Assembly: GCF_000344155.1 (NCBI RefSeq) | Contig: NZ_BAOQ01000030.1 | Span: 1 to 64,000, forward strand | Reading direction: 5' to 3' | Source: Gordonia paraffinivorans NBRC 108238 | Lineage (GTDB): Bacteria > Actinomycetota > Actinomycetes > Mycobacteriales > Mycobacteriaceae | Length of the DNA stretch: 64,000 nt | Part shown: positions 1 through 7,523 of the stretch, in pieces | Numbering within the stretch: the stretch's first letter is position 1 | How the letters are laid out: the number at the start of each line of letters is the position of its first letter | The notes under the pieces: generated by a model | What the model saw: the letters and a program-made list of their open reading frames with translations, nothing else | Told to the model about the DNA's origin: nothing | Database searches by the model: none | Made by a program: the position numbers and the translations under genes

Positions 1-867
1 GCCAAGAACGTCCCGGGCGACGTCGGCACCCAGAACATGTTGGGCGCGGCCTGGATCGGCCGCGAAGGGCAGGACGCGAAGTACATCTGGCCCTACATGT
101 TCAGCCGGATCGCGGAGGAGTACGACAAGCGCTACGGGGGCGATCCGCGCCATCTCTGGAGCATCGCCGAGCTGAACATCCGGAACGCGCGCAACAATCC
201 CAACGCCCAGACGCGCGTGTGGGACTTCGGTCCGGAGGCGTTCTCCGACGACCCGGTGGCGAACCCGATCGTCGAGGGGCGGCTGCACAAGGCCGACTGC
301 GGACTCCTCACCGACGGGGGTGCCGGCGTGGTCCTCGTGTCGGACCGGTTCCTCGCTGCGCGCCCGGAGCTCCGACAGCGGCCGATCTCGCGCATCGACG
401 GCTGGGGGCACCGAACGGCAGGCCTGCTACTCGAGGAGAAGCTGAAGCGCAGCTCGGACGAGCCCCTGATGTTCCCCCACGTCACCGAGGCCATTCAGGA
501 CACGTTCACGCGGGCGGGGGTCGGCACCGTCGACGACCTGGACCTGATCGAGACGCACGACTGCTTCACCGCGAGCGAATACATGGCGATCGACCACTTC
601 GGGATCACCCCGCCCGGGGAGAGCTGGCGCGCGATCGAGTCCGGTGAGCTGGAGATCGGCGGACGAATCCCGGTCAATCCCAGCGGCGGCCTCCTCGGGG
701 GCGGGCATCCGGTCGGGGCCACCGGAATCCGCATGCTGCTCGACTGCCACAAACAGGTCACCGGGACCGCGGGCGGATACCAGGTCGAGGGCGCCCGCCG
801 CGCCGCGACGCTCAACATCGGCGGCAGCACGACCACCACCGTCGGCTTCGTCGTCGGGAGTGCGTGA
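1..867 (+). CDS. SCP2-type thiolase / acetyl-CoA acetyltransferase (5' truncated)
   Basis: The reading frame is open from the first base, so the N-terminus, including the usual acyl-accepting cysteine, lies outside the window; 288 residues remain. Thiolase-like features are the ETHDCFT segment, the GGHPVGATG histidine motif and the C-terminal NIGGSTTTT loop, which is the pattern of SCP2/lipid-transfer-type thiolases rather than classic FadA. Such enzymes cleave or condense acyl-CoA thioesters in fatty-acid or sterol side-chain degradation. The stop overlaps the start of the HxlR regulator by four bases, so the two are probably co-transcribed. The exact substrate cannot be told. Confidence 0.85.
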   Translation, partial: AKNVPGDVGTQNMLGAAWIGREGQDAKYIWPYMFSRIAEEYDKRYGGDPRHLWSIAELNIRNARNNPNAQTRVWDFGPEAFSDDPVANPIVEGRLHKADCGLLTDGGAGVVLVSDRFLAARPELRQRPISRIDGWGHRTAGLLLEEKLKRSSDEPLMFPHVTEAIQDTFTRAGVGTVDDLDLIETHDCFTASEYMAIDHFGITPPGESWRAIESGELEIGGRIPVNPSGGLLGGGHPVGATGIRMLLDCHKQVTGTAGGYQVEGARRAATLNIGGSTTTTVGFVVGSA

Positions 868-1838
868 CGGGTGACGCTCGACCCGCCCCGATAGAGTTCT
901 GCGACGTGGCACGACGAGCGGCGTACACGGAGCTGGAACCGGGTGGTGACAACGCCATCGCGGTCACCCTCGGCGCGCTCGGCGACGAGTGGAACCTGTG
1001 GATTCTGCGGTACGCGATCGCCGGTTGCCGACGCTACGGCGACTGGATGGAGCACGGGTCGATCTCCAACTCGGTGCTCTCGGCCAGACTCGCCCGCCTC
1101 ACCGAGCTGGGGCTCTTCGACAAGGTTCGCTACTCCGACCGTCCGGCCCGCTACGAGTATCAGCTGACCGGGCGCGGTGTCTCGGTCTGGCCGATCCTGC
1201 TGAGCATGTGGGCGTGGGAGGCGCGATGGGCGCCGATGTCCGACGCCCCGCTGCCGGCGATGCGGCACCGCGAATGCGGCAGTCGTTTCGTCCCCGTCCT
1301 CGTCTGCGCGGCGTGCGGCGAGGAGACGGTTCGTCACGACGTCGCGGCCCGGCTCGGACCGAGCGGCGATTGGTCCCGCAGCGTGCCGGCCTCCATCGGC
1401 CGACGCCGATCGGCCAACGCACTGAAGCCCTCGCAACTGTTGCCCCACACCATGGAGCTTCTCGGCAACCGGTGGTCGGCGGCGATGCTCGGCGCCTTCA
1501 TGCTGGGTGCCAGACGATTCGGTGAGCTGAGCGATCGGACGGGTGCGCCGCCGGCGATGGTCGCCGACCGCCTCCGCCGATTCACCGAGCTCGGTGTGAT
1601 CTCCACGGAGTTGGCCCCCAACCGTCCCGACTGGGTCACCTATCACCTCACCGAGAAGGGTGAGGCGTTCTTCCCGGTCGTCGTGCTGATGATCGCCTGG
1701 GGGCAGCGCTGGTTCCGCGCGCCGGAGGGGCCTGCCATCGAGTTCACTCATCGGTGCGGGAAGCGTTTCGATCCGTTGCTCGTCTGCAGCGAGTGCCGGC
1801 ACCGGCTGCGCGCGACCGAGGTGCTGGTGGAGGAGTAG
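864..1838 (+). CDS. Tandem HxlR-type transcriptional regulator
   Basis: This 324-residue protein has two copies of a winged-helix HxlR domain (roughly residues 25-110 and 190-275). Each is followed by a cysteine cluster of the form C-x9-C-x2-C preceded by histidine (near residues 133-150 and 297-314), which could be a small metal-binding knuckle. HxlR proteins are usually about 110-150 residues with one domain, so this is an internal duplication. The GTG start overlaps the thiolase stop (GTGA), which supports it and suggests control of the fatty-acid/sterol genes upstream. The effector is unknown. The duplication is seen directly; metal binding is inferred. Confidence 0.8.
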   Translation: MTGDARPAPIEFCDVARRAAYTELEPGGDNAIAVTLGALGDEWNLWILRYAIAGCRRYGDWMEHGSISNSVLSARLARLTELGLFDKVRYSDRPARYEYQLTGRGVSVWPILLSMWAWEARWAPMSDAPLPAMRHRECGSRFVPVLVCAACGEETVRHDVAARLGPSGDWSRSVPASIGRRRSANALKPSQLLPHTMELLGNRWSAAMLGAFMLGARRFGELSDRTGAPPAMVADRLRRFTELGVISTELAPNRPDWVTYHLTEKGEAFFPVVVLMIAWGQRWFRAPEGPAIEFTHRCGKRFDPLLVCSECRHRLRATEVLVEE

Positions 1839-1923
1839 ATCCGGGTGCCGCCCGGGGTAACCCCGAGTCGACCCCTGAGGGAAGGACTCCCGGAAGGGGG
1901 TCGATCTCGGTTTCTTCCCCGAT

Positions 1924-1951
1924 GTGACGACGCGCACACGCTCCCTAGCGT
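1924..1951 (+). promoter_or_regulatory. Possible promoter of the DoxX-like gene
   Basis: GTGACG (1924-1929), a 16-base spacer and TAGCGT (1946-1951) sit just before the ATG at 1958. The spacing is acceptable, but the -35 match is partial and the start would leave a very short leader. Confidence 0.25.
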
Positions 1952-1957
1952 CGAGGT

Positions 1958-3225
1958 ATGACTGCGATCGACACCGGCCCGCACGATCGCCTTTCGCCTT
2001 CTCTTCGTCTACTCGATCCTGTTCTGCCTGGCACTGTCGCAGATCACCATCGTCTACGCCGGCGTGGTGGCGAGCGTGCTGCCGGTGCGGATGGCCTTGT
2101 GGCAGCTGGGGTTGCTTTCTCCGGTCATCGAGTGGGCCGGGCGCACCTTCTTCGGCGTCGATGCCGTTCTGCGCAATACCGGTAGTGGAGACCAGACCGC
2201 GTTCTGGGTCCTCTGGTTCCTGATCGCAGCGGTGGCGGTGACAGCGGCGGTCGTCTGGTCGGCGGTGGACCGGCGTCGTCGCGACCACCGACGACTGTGG
2301 GCCTGGACCGTGCTGGGACTGCGACTCGCGCTGGGCGGACAGATGCTGGCCTACGGATTCGCCAAGCTCATCCCGGTGCAGATGGCACAGCCTCCTCTGG
2401 CCACCCTCCTCGAGCCGTACGGTGAGTTCAACCCCGGCATCGGTGCTCTGGATGCAGGTGGGGTCCTCCCCGGTCTACGAGATGATCCTGGGCAGCGTCG
2501 AGGTGCTCGGCGGGATCTTGCTGTTCTGCTCGCGCACAGCGGTTCTCGGCGCGCTCGTCAGCTTCGCGGCGATGACCCAGGTGCTGATCCTCAACCTGAC
2601 CTTCGACGTTCCGGTGAAGATCCTGTCGCTGCATCTGGTGGTCTTCGCTGCGATCCTCCTCGCGCCGTACGCAAGAGGGCTCGCGGACCTGTTCGTCTTC
2701 GGGCGCACGTCCCGTCCGCCTCGCATGCCGCCGCTGTTCGCTCGCGCCGATCTGAACCGTCGCGCGGGGTGGGTACTGGTGACCCTGGGACTCTGGGTCG
2801 CATTCGGTGCCGCATACGAGAGCTGGTACGAGTACAACGAGTACGGTGGCGGTGCGCCGAAGCCGGCGCTGTACGGGATCTGGTCGGTCGGGGACCATCG
2901 TGTGGACGGGCGGTCGCTCCCGCCGCTGACCACCGACGAACAGCGTTGGCAGCGCGTGGTGTTCGACACCAACGGGGCCGTCACCCTCCAGATGATGGAC
3001 GGTGAGCTGGTACCCGTGCAGGCACGGGTGGACGACGACAGGATGACCATTGTCCGTCCCGACGCAGACCTCCACGTGAGGCGGACCGACGCCGACACCC
3101 TGGTACTCACCGGGGTCGTCGACGGCACGCCGACCGCGATGACCGCACACCGTCTCGATCACGACTCGATGACCCTGCGCAGCAGAGGGTTTCACTGGAT
3201 CCAGGAGGAGCCGTATTTCCGGTAG
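1958..3225 (+). pseudogene. DoxX-like membrane protein, interrupted by two frameshifts
   Basis: No single frame encodes the protein. The ATG at 1958 opens one frame. From about 1985 the hydrophobic N-terminal segment continues in another frame (RLLFVYSILFCLALSQ). Near 2432 the frame moves again into WMQVGSSPVYEMILGSVEVL and runs to the stop at 3225. Both breaks are each repaired by removing one base. The reconstructed product has four or more membrane segments of the DoxX type (SSPVYEMILGSVEVLGG), then a soluble C-terminal tail of about 130 residues. DoxX-like proteins are poorly characterised membrane proteins sometimes linked to redox functions. This is either a decayed gene or two sequence errors. 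Confidence 0.7.
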
Positions 3226-3330
3226 GCCGTCGGCGCCGAAGTAGAGGCGTGACTCCCAGAACGTCCGACGAGCGTGGTCATGCCCGGGCGGTCCGGGCAC
3301 CGCGGTGTGCGGTCGGTAGGAGAGGAGCGA

Positions 3331-4172
3331 TCACACGGCCGAGTCGATGTGCCCGGTGATGCGCATGGCGAGCACCTCCGGTTCGGTCTCGGGGAGCCAG
3401 TGGCTGCCGGATTCGATCGGCACGAAGGTCAGGTCACTGACGGTCTCGACGGTCTTCTCGGCGACGGCTCGGTTGAAGTAGGCGTCCTCGGTGCCCCAGA
3501 TGTAGAGAGTGCGCGGCGGGGTGCGGAATCTCTCGCCGAACCGGTCCTGCGCTTGGGGAGCACGGTGTCGCGGAGCATCTGCCGGTACCAGTTGAGAGCT
3601 CCCGTGGCGACTCCGGGCCGGTTCATGAGTTCCTGATAGTGGGTCGCCCGCTCGGCCGGTAGCCCTGACCGCTCGAGCAGCCAGGCGAGTCGACGCCGGA
3701 CGACCAGTTCCGGAACCAGCGGGAGGGCAATCGCTCCCATGTACCAGCTGCGGAGGAGTTGTCCGGTGTGCGTCCAAGCCCACGACAGAGCCGCCGGATG
3801 AGGTGTCGAGACCACCGTCGCAGTCGCCATCCGCGATGGATGTGTCTTCCTCATGGTCCAGACCAGCGAGCCTCCCCAGTCGTGACCGACGATGTGCGCG
3901 GAAGCGAGTCCGTGGGAATCGAGCAGCGCGACGACGTCGCCGACGAGCGCGTCGACCGTGTACTCCGCGAGTTCACGGGGTTGCGCCTCGGGTGAGTACC
4001 CGCGCAGGTCGGGGATGAGCACTCGGAACCCCGCGTCGGCGAGCAGACCGCCCACCTCCGACCACGACGACGAATCCTGCGGGAACCCGTGCAGGAGGAT
4101 CACTGTCTGTCCGTCGGTGGGACCGAGGTCGATGAACTGCAGTCGTAGATCGCCGGAAACGAAGGTCTTCAC
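3331..4172 (-). pseudogene. Epoxide-hydrolase-like alpha/beta hydrolase with one frameshift
   Basis: The upstream part has the alpha/beta-hydrolase oxyanion motif HGFPQDSSSW and the nucleophile elbow GHDWGG, with aspartate as nucleophile as in epoxide hydrolases and haloalkane dehalogenases. The C-terminal acid and histidine (WGTEDAYF and GSHWLP) lie in a different frame. One missing base near 3553, in an AAG-GCG context, would rejoin the halves as LPK-AQDRFGERF. The GTG start at 4172 has GAGAAG upstream. The repaired product would be about 280 residues, a normal family length with a complete triad. As written the gene makes a truncated, inactive protein. Either a pseudogene or a sequence error. 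Confidence 0.7.
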
Positions 4173-4269
4173 GTGCAAGGCTTCTCTCGTCGGTCGGTCG
4201 CATCGGACTTCTACAGAGTGCCAGTCGATGACCGACAGACGCTGTTTCGGTCGAGTTCGGAGGTCCGCG

Positions 4270-4473
4270 TCAGAGCAGCAGGAGCCACACGAACCGCAAG
4301 ACGAGCGCGCTGATTCCGAACACGGCCGTCGCGACGAGCCAGCGCCGAGCGAGCCGGTCGGCGGTCTCGGGCTCGCGTCCGCGACGCAGGTACGACCAGG
4401 CCGCGGTGATCGCACAGAGCGACGCGATGATCCCGCAGCCGAGCACCAGGGTCAGCATCAGGCCGTTCACCAT
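4270..4473 (-). CDS. Small two-helix membrane protein, unknown function
   Basis: 67 residues with a hydrophobic segment at about residues 3-25, a charged middle (RRGREPETADRLARR) and a second hydrophobic segment at the C-terminus ending in WLLLL. It is not recognised as a named family. It lies between the frameshifted hydrolase and the storage-lipid operon and has clear membrane-protein composition, which makes it more than a shadow frame. Confidence 0.55.
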   Translation of the reverse strand: MVNGLMLTLVLGCGIIASLCAITAAWSYLRRGREPETADRLARRWLVATAVFGISALVLRFVWLLLL

Positions 4474-4581
4474 GCCGGTGGGCCGTCTCCCCGACGTGCC
4501 CGGTCAGACCTCGTCTCGGCGACGCGACCTCGGTCGACGTCGCGTCGCCGAAACGACGTCTGCCAGTGCGTGCTCAGGATG

Positions 4582-6036
4582 TCACACTACCCGCTTCAGC
4601 TGCCCGGGCGGACGGTTGTCGTCGGCCGCGAGCGCGAGGACCTCGTTGAACCCGGCGACGAGGCACTCGGCCCACAGCTCCTGGTCGGTCACCGCGGCGC
4701 CGTCGGAATTGATGCCGAGACAGGCGACCCCGTTGTGGGTGATCATCGTGGCCATCATGGCGCAGCCCGGGAGCGGGCCGAACGGGAACATCCGCTCGAC
4801 CTTGGCGCCGGCGACGTAGGTGTCCCACGGGATTCCGGGCACGTTCGACGCCTGCAGGTCGTTCTGGCTCGTCGCCCCGCTGAAGCGCATCAACACCGAA
4901 CCCGGCAACCAGGCCATCACCGAGCCGAGGGTGTTGAAGATGTCGACCGCGGGCTCGTGCCGGGCCTGCCGGACCTGCTCGCGAATGGTGAGCACCCGTT
5001 CGAAGGGGTCGGCGATGCCGACGGGGCCGGCGAGCCGCCCGACCGCGATCCGATTGCCGCCGGCCGGGTCCTCCGGGCGCCGCACCGAGATCGGGATGGC
5101 GACCGGGATCGCCTCGACCGGGCAGTTCATCTTCTCGTGGTAGTACCGGAAGCCGCCGATCAGGCCGGCGAGGTAGACGTCGTTGACCGACGAGCGTGCC
5201 GCCGTCGCGGCCGCCTTGAGATCGGCGAACGGGACCTCGAAGGCGCCGAACCGCCACGACACGCTCCGGTTGGCGAGCAGTGGGGAGCCGGGCGGACTGA
5301 CGAGACCGGCGACTCGCGGCACCGACCTGCCGTAGCGGAGCGCCGTGCTCAGCGCCTCCCGCGGATGCGCGAGTGCGCGAATGCCCTTCAGGGTCAGGTC
5401 GATGCGATGGGGAACACGGCGGATCTCCTCGGCGACCTGACGCTCCAGGATGTCCAGCGTCGTGATGTTCACCGGGTCCGGGCTCGGCGGCTGCGGTTTC
5501 TTCGGGTTGTGCTCGCGCGTCGGCGAATGCAGTTGCGCCAGACCGATGATCGCACCCAGGCCGTCGGTGAGCGCGTGATGGGCCTTGAGGAAATAGGCAG
5601 CCTTGCCGTCGGGCAGGCCCTCGAACAGGTAGCCCTCCCACGGCGGGCGCGCGGCGTCGAGGGCGGTCATGGCGAGTTGCTCGCAGGTCGTCAGCAACTC
5701 CCGCATGGATCCGTCGCCGCCCAGCCGGACACGCCGCAGGTGGTAATGCAGGTCGAAGTCGGGATCGACTGCCCAACTGGGTGTTCCGGTGCCGAAAGGG
5801 GAGTCGACGACGCGCTGGCGGAACCGCGGCGCCATCCGGCTGGCCCACTCATGGGCCGCGACCAGGCGGTCCCAGTCCGGGTCGCAGTCGTAGATCTCGA
5901 GCATGCAGATGGTGCCCCGCATGCGACGGTCGGTGTCGCCGCGCCACATGATGGTGTCGACGGGCGACATGTGCGGGTCTCGGGCCCAGTCGAGCGGCTC
6001 GTCCACGCCGTGGGTGAGGTCGGCGTCGTTGCTCAT
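4582..6036 (-). CDS. Wax ester synthase / diacylglycerol acyltransferase (WS/DGAT)
   Basis: This enzyme transfers an acyl group from acyl-CoA to diacylglycerol or a fatty alcohol, the last step of triacylglycerol or wax ester storage. The active-site motif HHxxxDG is present as HHALTDG at residues 153-159 of 484, a normal length and position for the family. The N-terminal MSPVDTIMW segment is also typical. The ATG at 6036 overlaps the stop of the HAD-PlsC gene by four bases (ATGA) and has a GAGGAGA ribosome site. As the third gene of plsB / HAD-plsC / WS-DGAT it completes a route from glycerol-3-phosphate to neutral lipid, apart from the phosphatidate phosphatase step. The substrate preference is not visible. 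Confidence 0.93.
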   Translation of the reverse strand: MSNDADLTHGVDEPLDWARDPHMSPVDTIMWRGDTDRRMRGTICMLEIYDCDPDWDRLVAAHEWASRMAPRFRQRVVDSPFGTGTPSWAVDPDFDLHYHLRRVRLGGDGSMRELLTTCEQLAMTALDAARPPWEGYLFEGLPDGKAAYFLKAHHALTDGLGAIIGLAQLHSPTREHNPKKPQPPSPDPVNITTLDILERQVAEEIRRVPHRIDLTLKGIRALAHPREALSTALRYGRSVPRVAGLVSPPGSPLLANRSVSWRFGAFEVPFADLKAAATAARSSVNDVYLAGLIGGFRYYHEKMNCPVEAIPVAIPISVRRPEDPAGGNRIAVGRLAGPVGIADPFERVLTIREQVRQARHEPAVDIFNTLGSVMAWLPGSVLMRFSGATSQNDLQASNVPGIPWDTYVAGAKVERMFPFGPLPGCAMMATMITHNGVACLGINSDGAAVTDQELWAECLVAGFNEVLALAADDNRPPGQLKRVV

Positions 6037-7523
6037 CGTGCGGTCTCCTCGGGTGAACGACGCAGCGACTTCACCGAGTCGTCGACGAACGACTCCAGCG
6101 GCCAGTCCGCGAGCGTGCTGACGTACATCTGTCGGACCTCCTCGGCGCGTTTGCCGATCTCCTCGACGGTCCAGGTGCTCGTGTCGATCGGCGGGAGGAC
6201 CATCACCTCGACGGTCCCGGGTCTGATGAGTTGCGCACCGCGCCACATCAATTCGCCGGTGTTGCGCAGCACCACCGGGACGATCGGCACGCCGGCCTGC
6301 ATCGCGATGTGAAACGGCCCCTTCTTGAACTCACCCACCCGCGGCGTCGGGGAGCGGGTGCCCTCGGGGGCGATGACCAGCGACATCCCGTCGCGCAGTG
6401 CGTCGACGGCGGGCGCGAGCTGCTCGATCGCCTTGCTCCGGTCGGCGCGGTCGATGAAGACCAGGCCCGCCTGTTTGAGGATCTCCCCGAGAACCGGGAC
6501 CCGGGCCACCTCCTTCTTGGCGACGCCGGTGGCCTCGCCGCGGATGAGGTGGATCATCACCGGCAGGTCCAGCTTGGACTGGTGGTTGAACAGGAACACG
6601 CACGGCCGGTCCGAGAAGAGGTATTCCCCGCCCTCGAGCACCTGGACGTGCACGCCGGCCAGCGACAGCCCGACGTCGTTGCCCGTGGGCAGCGCCTCGA
6701 CCAGGGCCTGCGGATCGCGCCGGACGATGCCGGCGGCGACGCCGACCGCCGCCGACGCCAGGAACGACCCGTAGAACGCGCCGGTCCGGGCCAGCATGCC
6801 GAACTTGTTGTAGGTGGGGTTCTTCAGGTCGATGATCGGCCACCCGCGCGCCTCGGCCTCGGCGCGGAGGATCCGGCGCGGGGACACGGCCGCAGGATTG
6901 CCGACGGCCTCGAGATAGGGGATGTCCTCGTTGCCGTCGCTGTAGGCGAACGACGCGTTGAGGTCGATGTCGTGTTCGCGTGCGAGTTGCCGGACGGCGG
7001 CGGCCTTGCCGGGGCCCCACAGCGGGCGGCCCTTGATGTTGCCGGTCACCACGCCGTCCACCACCTCGACGTCGGTGGCCAGCGCATAGTCGGCGCCGAT
7101 CTCCTTGGCGATCGGCTCGATCTGGAATCGCGTCGCCGACGAGGCGATCACGATCGTGTGCCCCATCTCGCGGTGCGCGCGCAGGATCTGCCACATCTGC
7201 GGTCGGAGTTTGGCGGCGGTCTCGTGCTTGAACAGGTACTCGCCGAAGGCGATCAGCTCGGCATAGGTCTTGCCCGCGAAGGTCGGCCGCGTCGCTGCGA
7301 GCACTTCGGCGTAGTCCTGCTCGGACACGACGCCGCGCAGGCCGATGAGCAGGAACTCGGCGAGCTCGCCGAGCCCGAACTCCATGCTGCGCAACCGGGC
7401 CCGCATGATCGCCGCCGCGGAGAATCCCTCGATCAGGGTGCCGTCGTAGTCGAACAGCGCCGCGACCTGCTTGCCCCGCGGCGCCGAGCGGATCGCCCGC
7501 ATGCGATCGGTGAACGCGCTCAC
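6033..7523 (-). CDS. HAD-IB hydrolase fused to 1-acylglycerol-3-phosphate acyltransferase (PlsC-like)
   Basis: A 496-residue two-domain protein. The N-terminal HAD domain has the nucleophile motif DYDGTL (about residue 24), the SSAT motif, the conserved lysine in WGPGKAAAV and the acidic motif YSDGNED. The C-terminal acyltransferase domain has the H-x4-D motif in NHQSKLD and APEGTRS. Known fusions of this kind acylate lysophosphatidate; the HAD half could dephosphorylate a lipid intermediate, but that is inference. The GTG start at 7523 overlaps the plsB stop (GTGA), and the stop overlaps the WS/DGAT start, so all three are translationally coupled. Confidence 0.9.
   Translation of the reverse strand: MSAFTDRMRAIRSAPRGKQVAALFDYDGTLIEGFSAAAIMRARLRSMEFGLGELAEFLLIGLRGVVSEQDYAEVLAATRPTFAGKTYAELIAFGEYLFKHETAAKLRPQMWQILRAHREMGHTIVIASSATRFQIEPIAKEIGADYALATDVEVVDGVVTGNIKGRPLWGPGKAAAVRQLAREHDIDLNASFAYSDGNEDIPYLEAVGNPAAVSPRRILRAEAEARGWPIIDLKNPTYNKFGMLARTGAFYGSFLASAAVGVAAGIVRRDPQALVEALPTGNDVGLSLAGVHVQVLEGGEYLFSDRPCVFLFNHQSKLDLPVMIHLIRGEATGVAKKEVARVPVLGEILKQAGLVFIDRADRSKAIEQLAPAVDALRDGMSLVIAPEGTRSPTPRVGEFKKGPFHIAMQAGVPIVPVVLRNTGELMWRGAQLIRPGTVEVMVLPPIDTSTWTVEEIGKRAEEVRQMYVSTLADWPLESFVDDSVKSLRRSPEETAR

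Noticed and set aside
1958-3225. Programmed frameshifting in the DoxX-like gene.
   Set aside because: No slippery heptamer followed by a pseudoknot is seen, and two independent shifts in the same gene make error or decay simpler.
3892-6312. 806-residue open frame on the plus strand opposite the storage-lipid acyltransferase.
   Set aside because: It is antisense to the WS/DGAT gene, which carries its catalytic motif. The translation is arginine/glutamate/histidine-rich with no domain, as expected from high-GC shadow frames.
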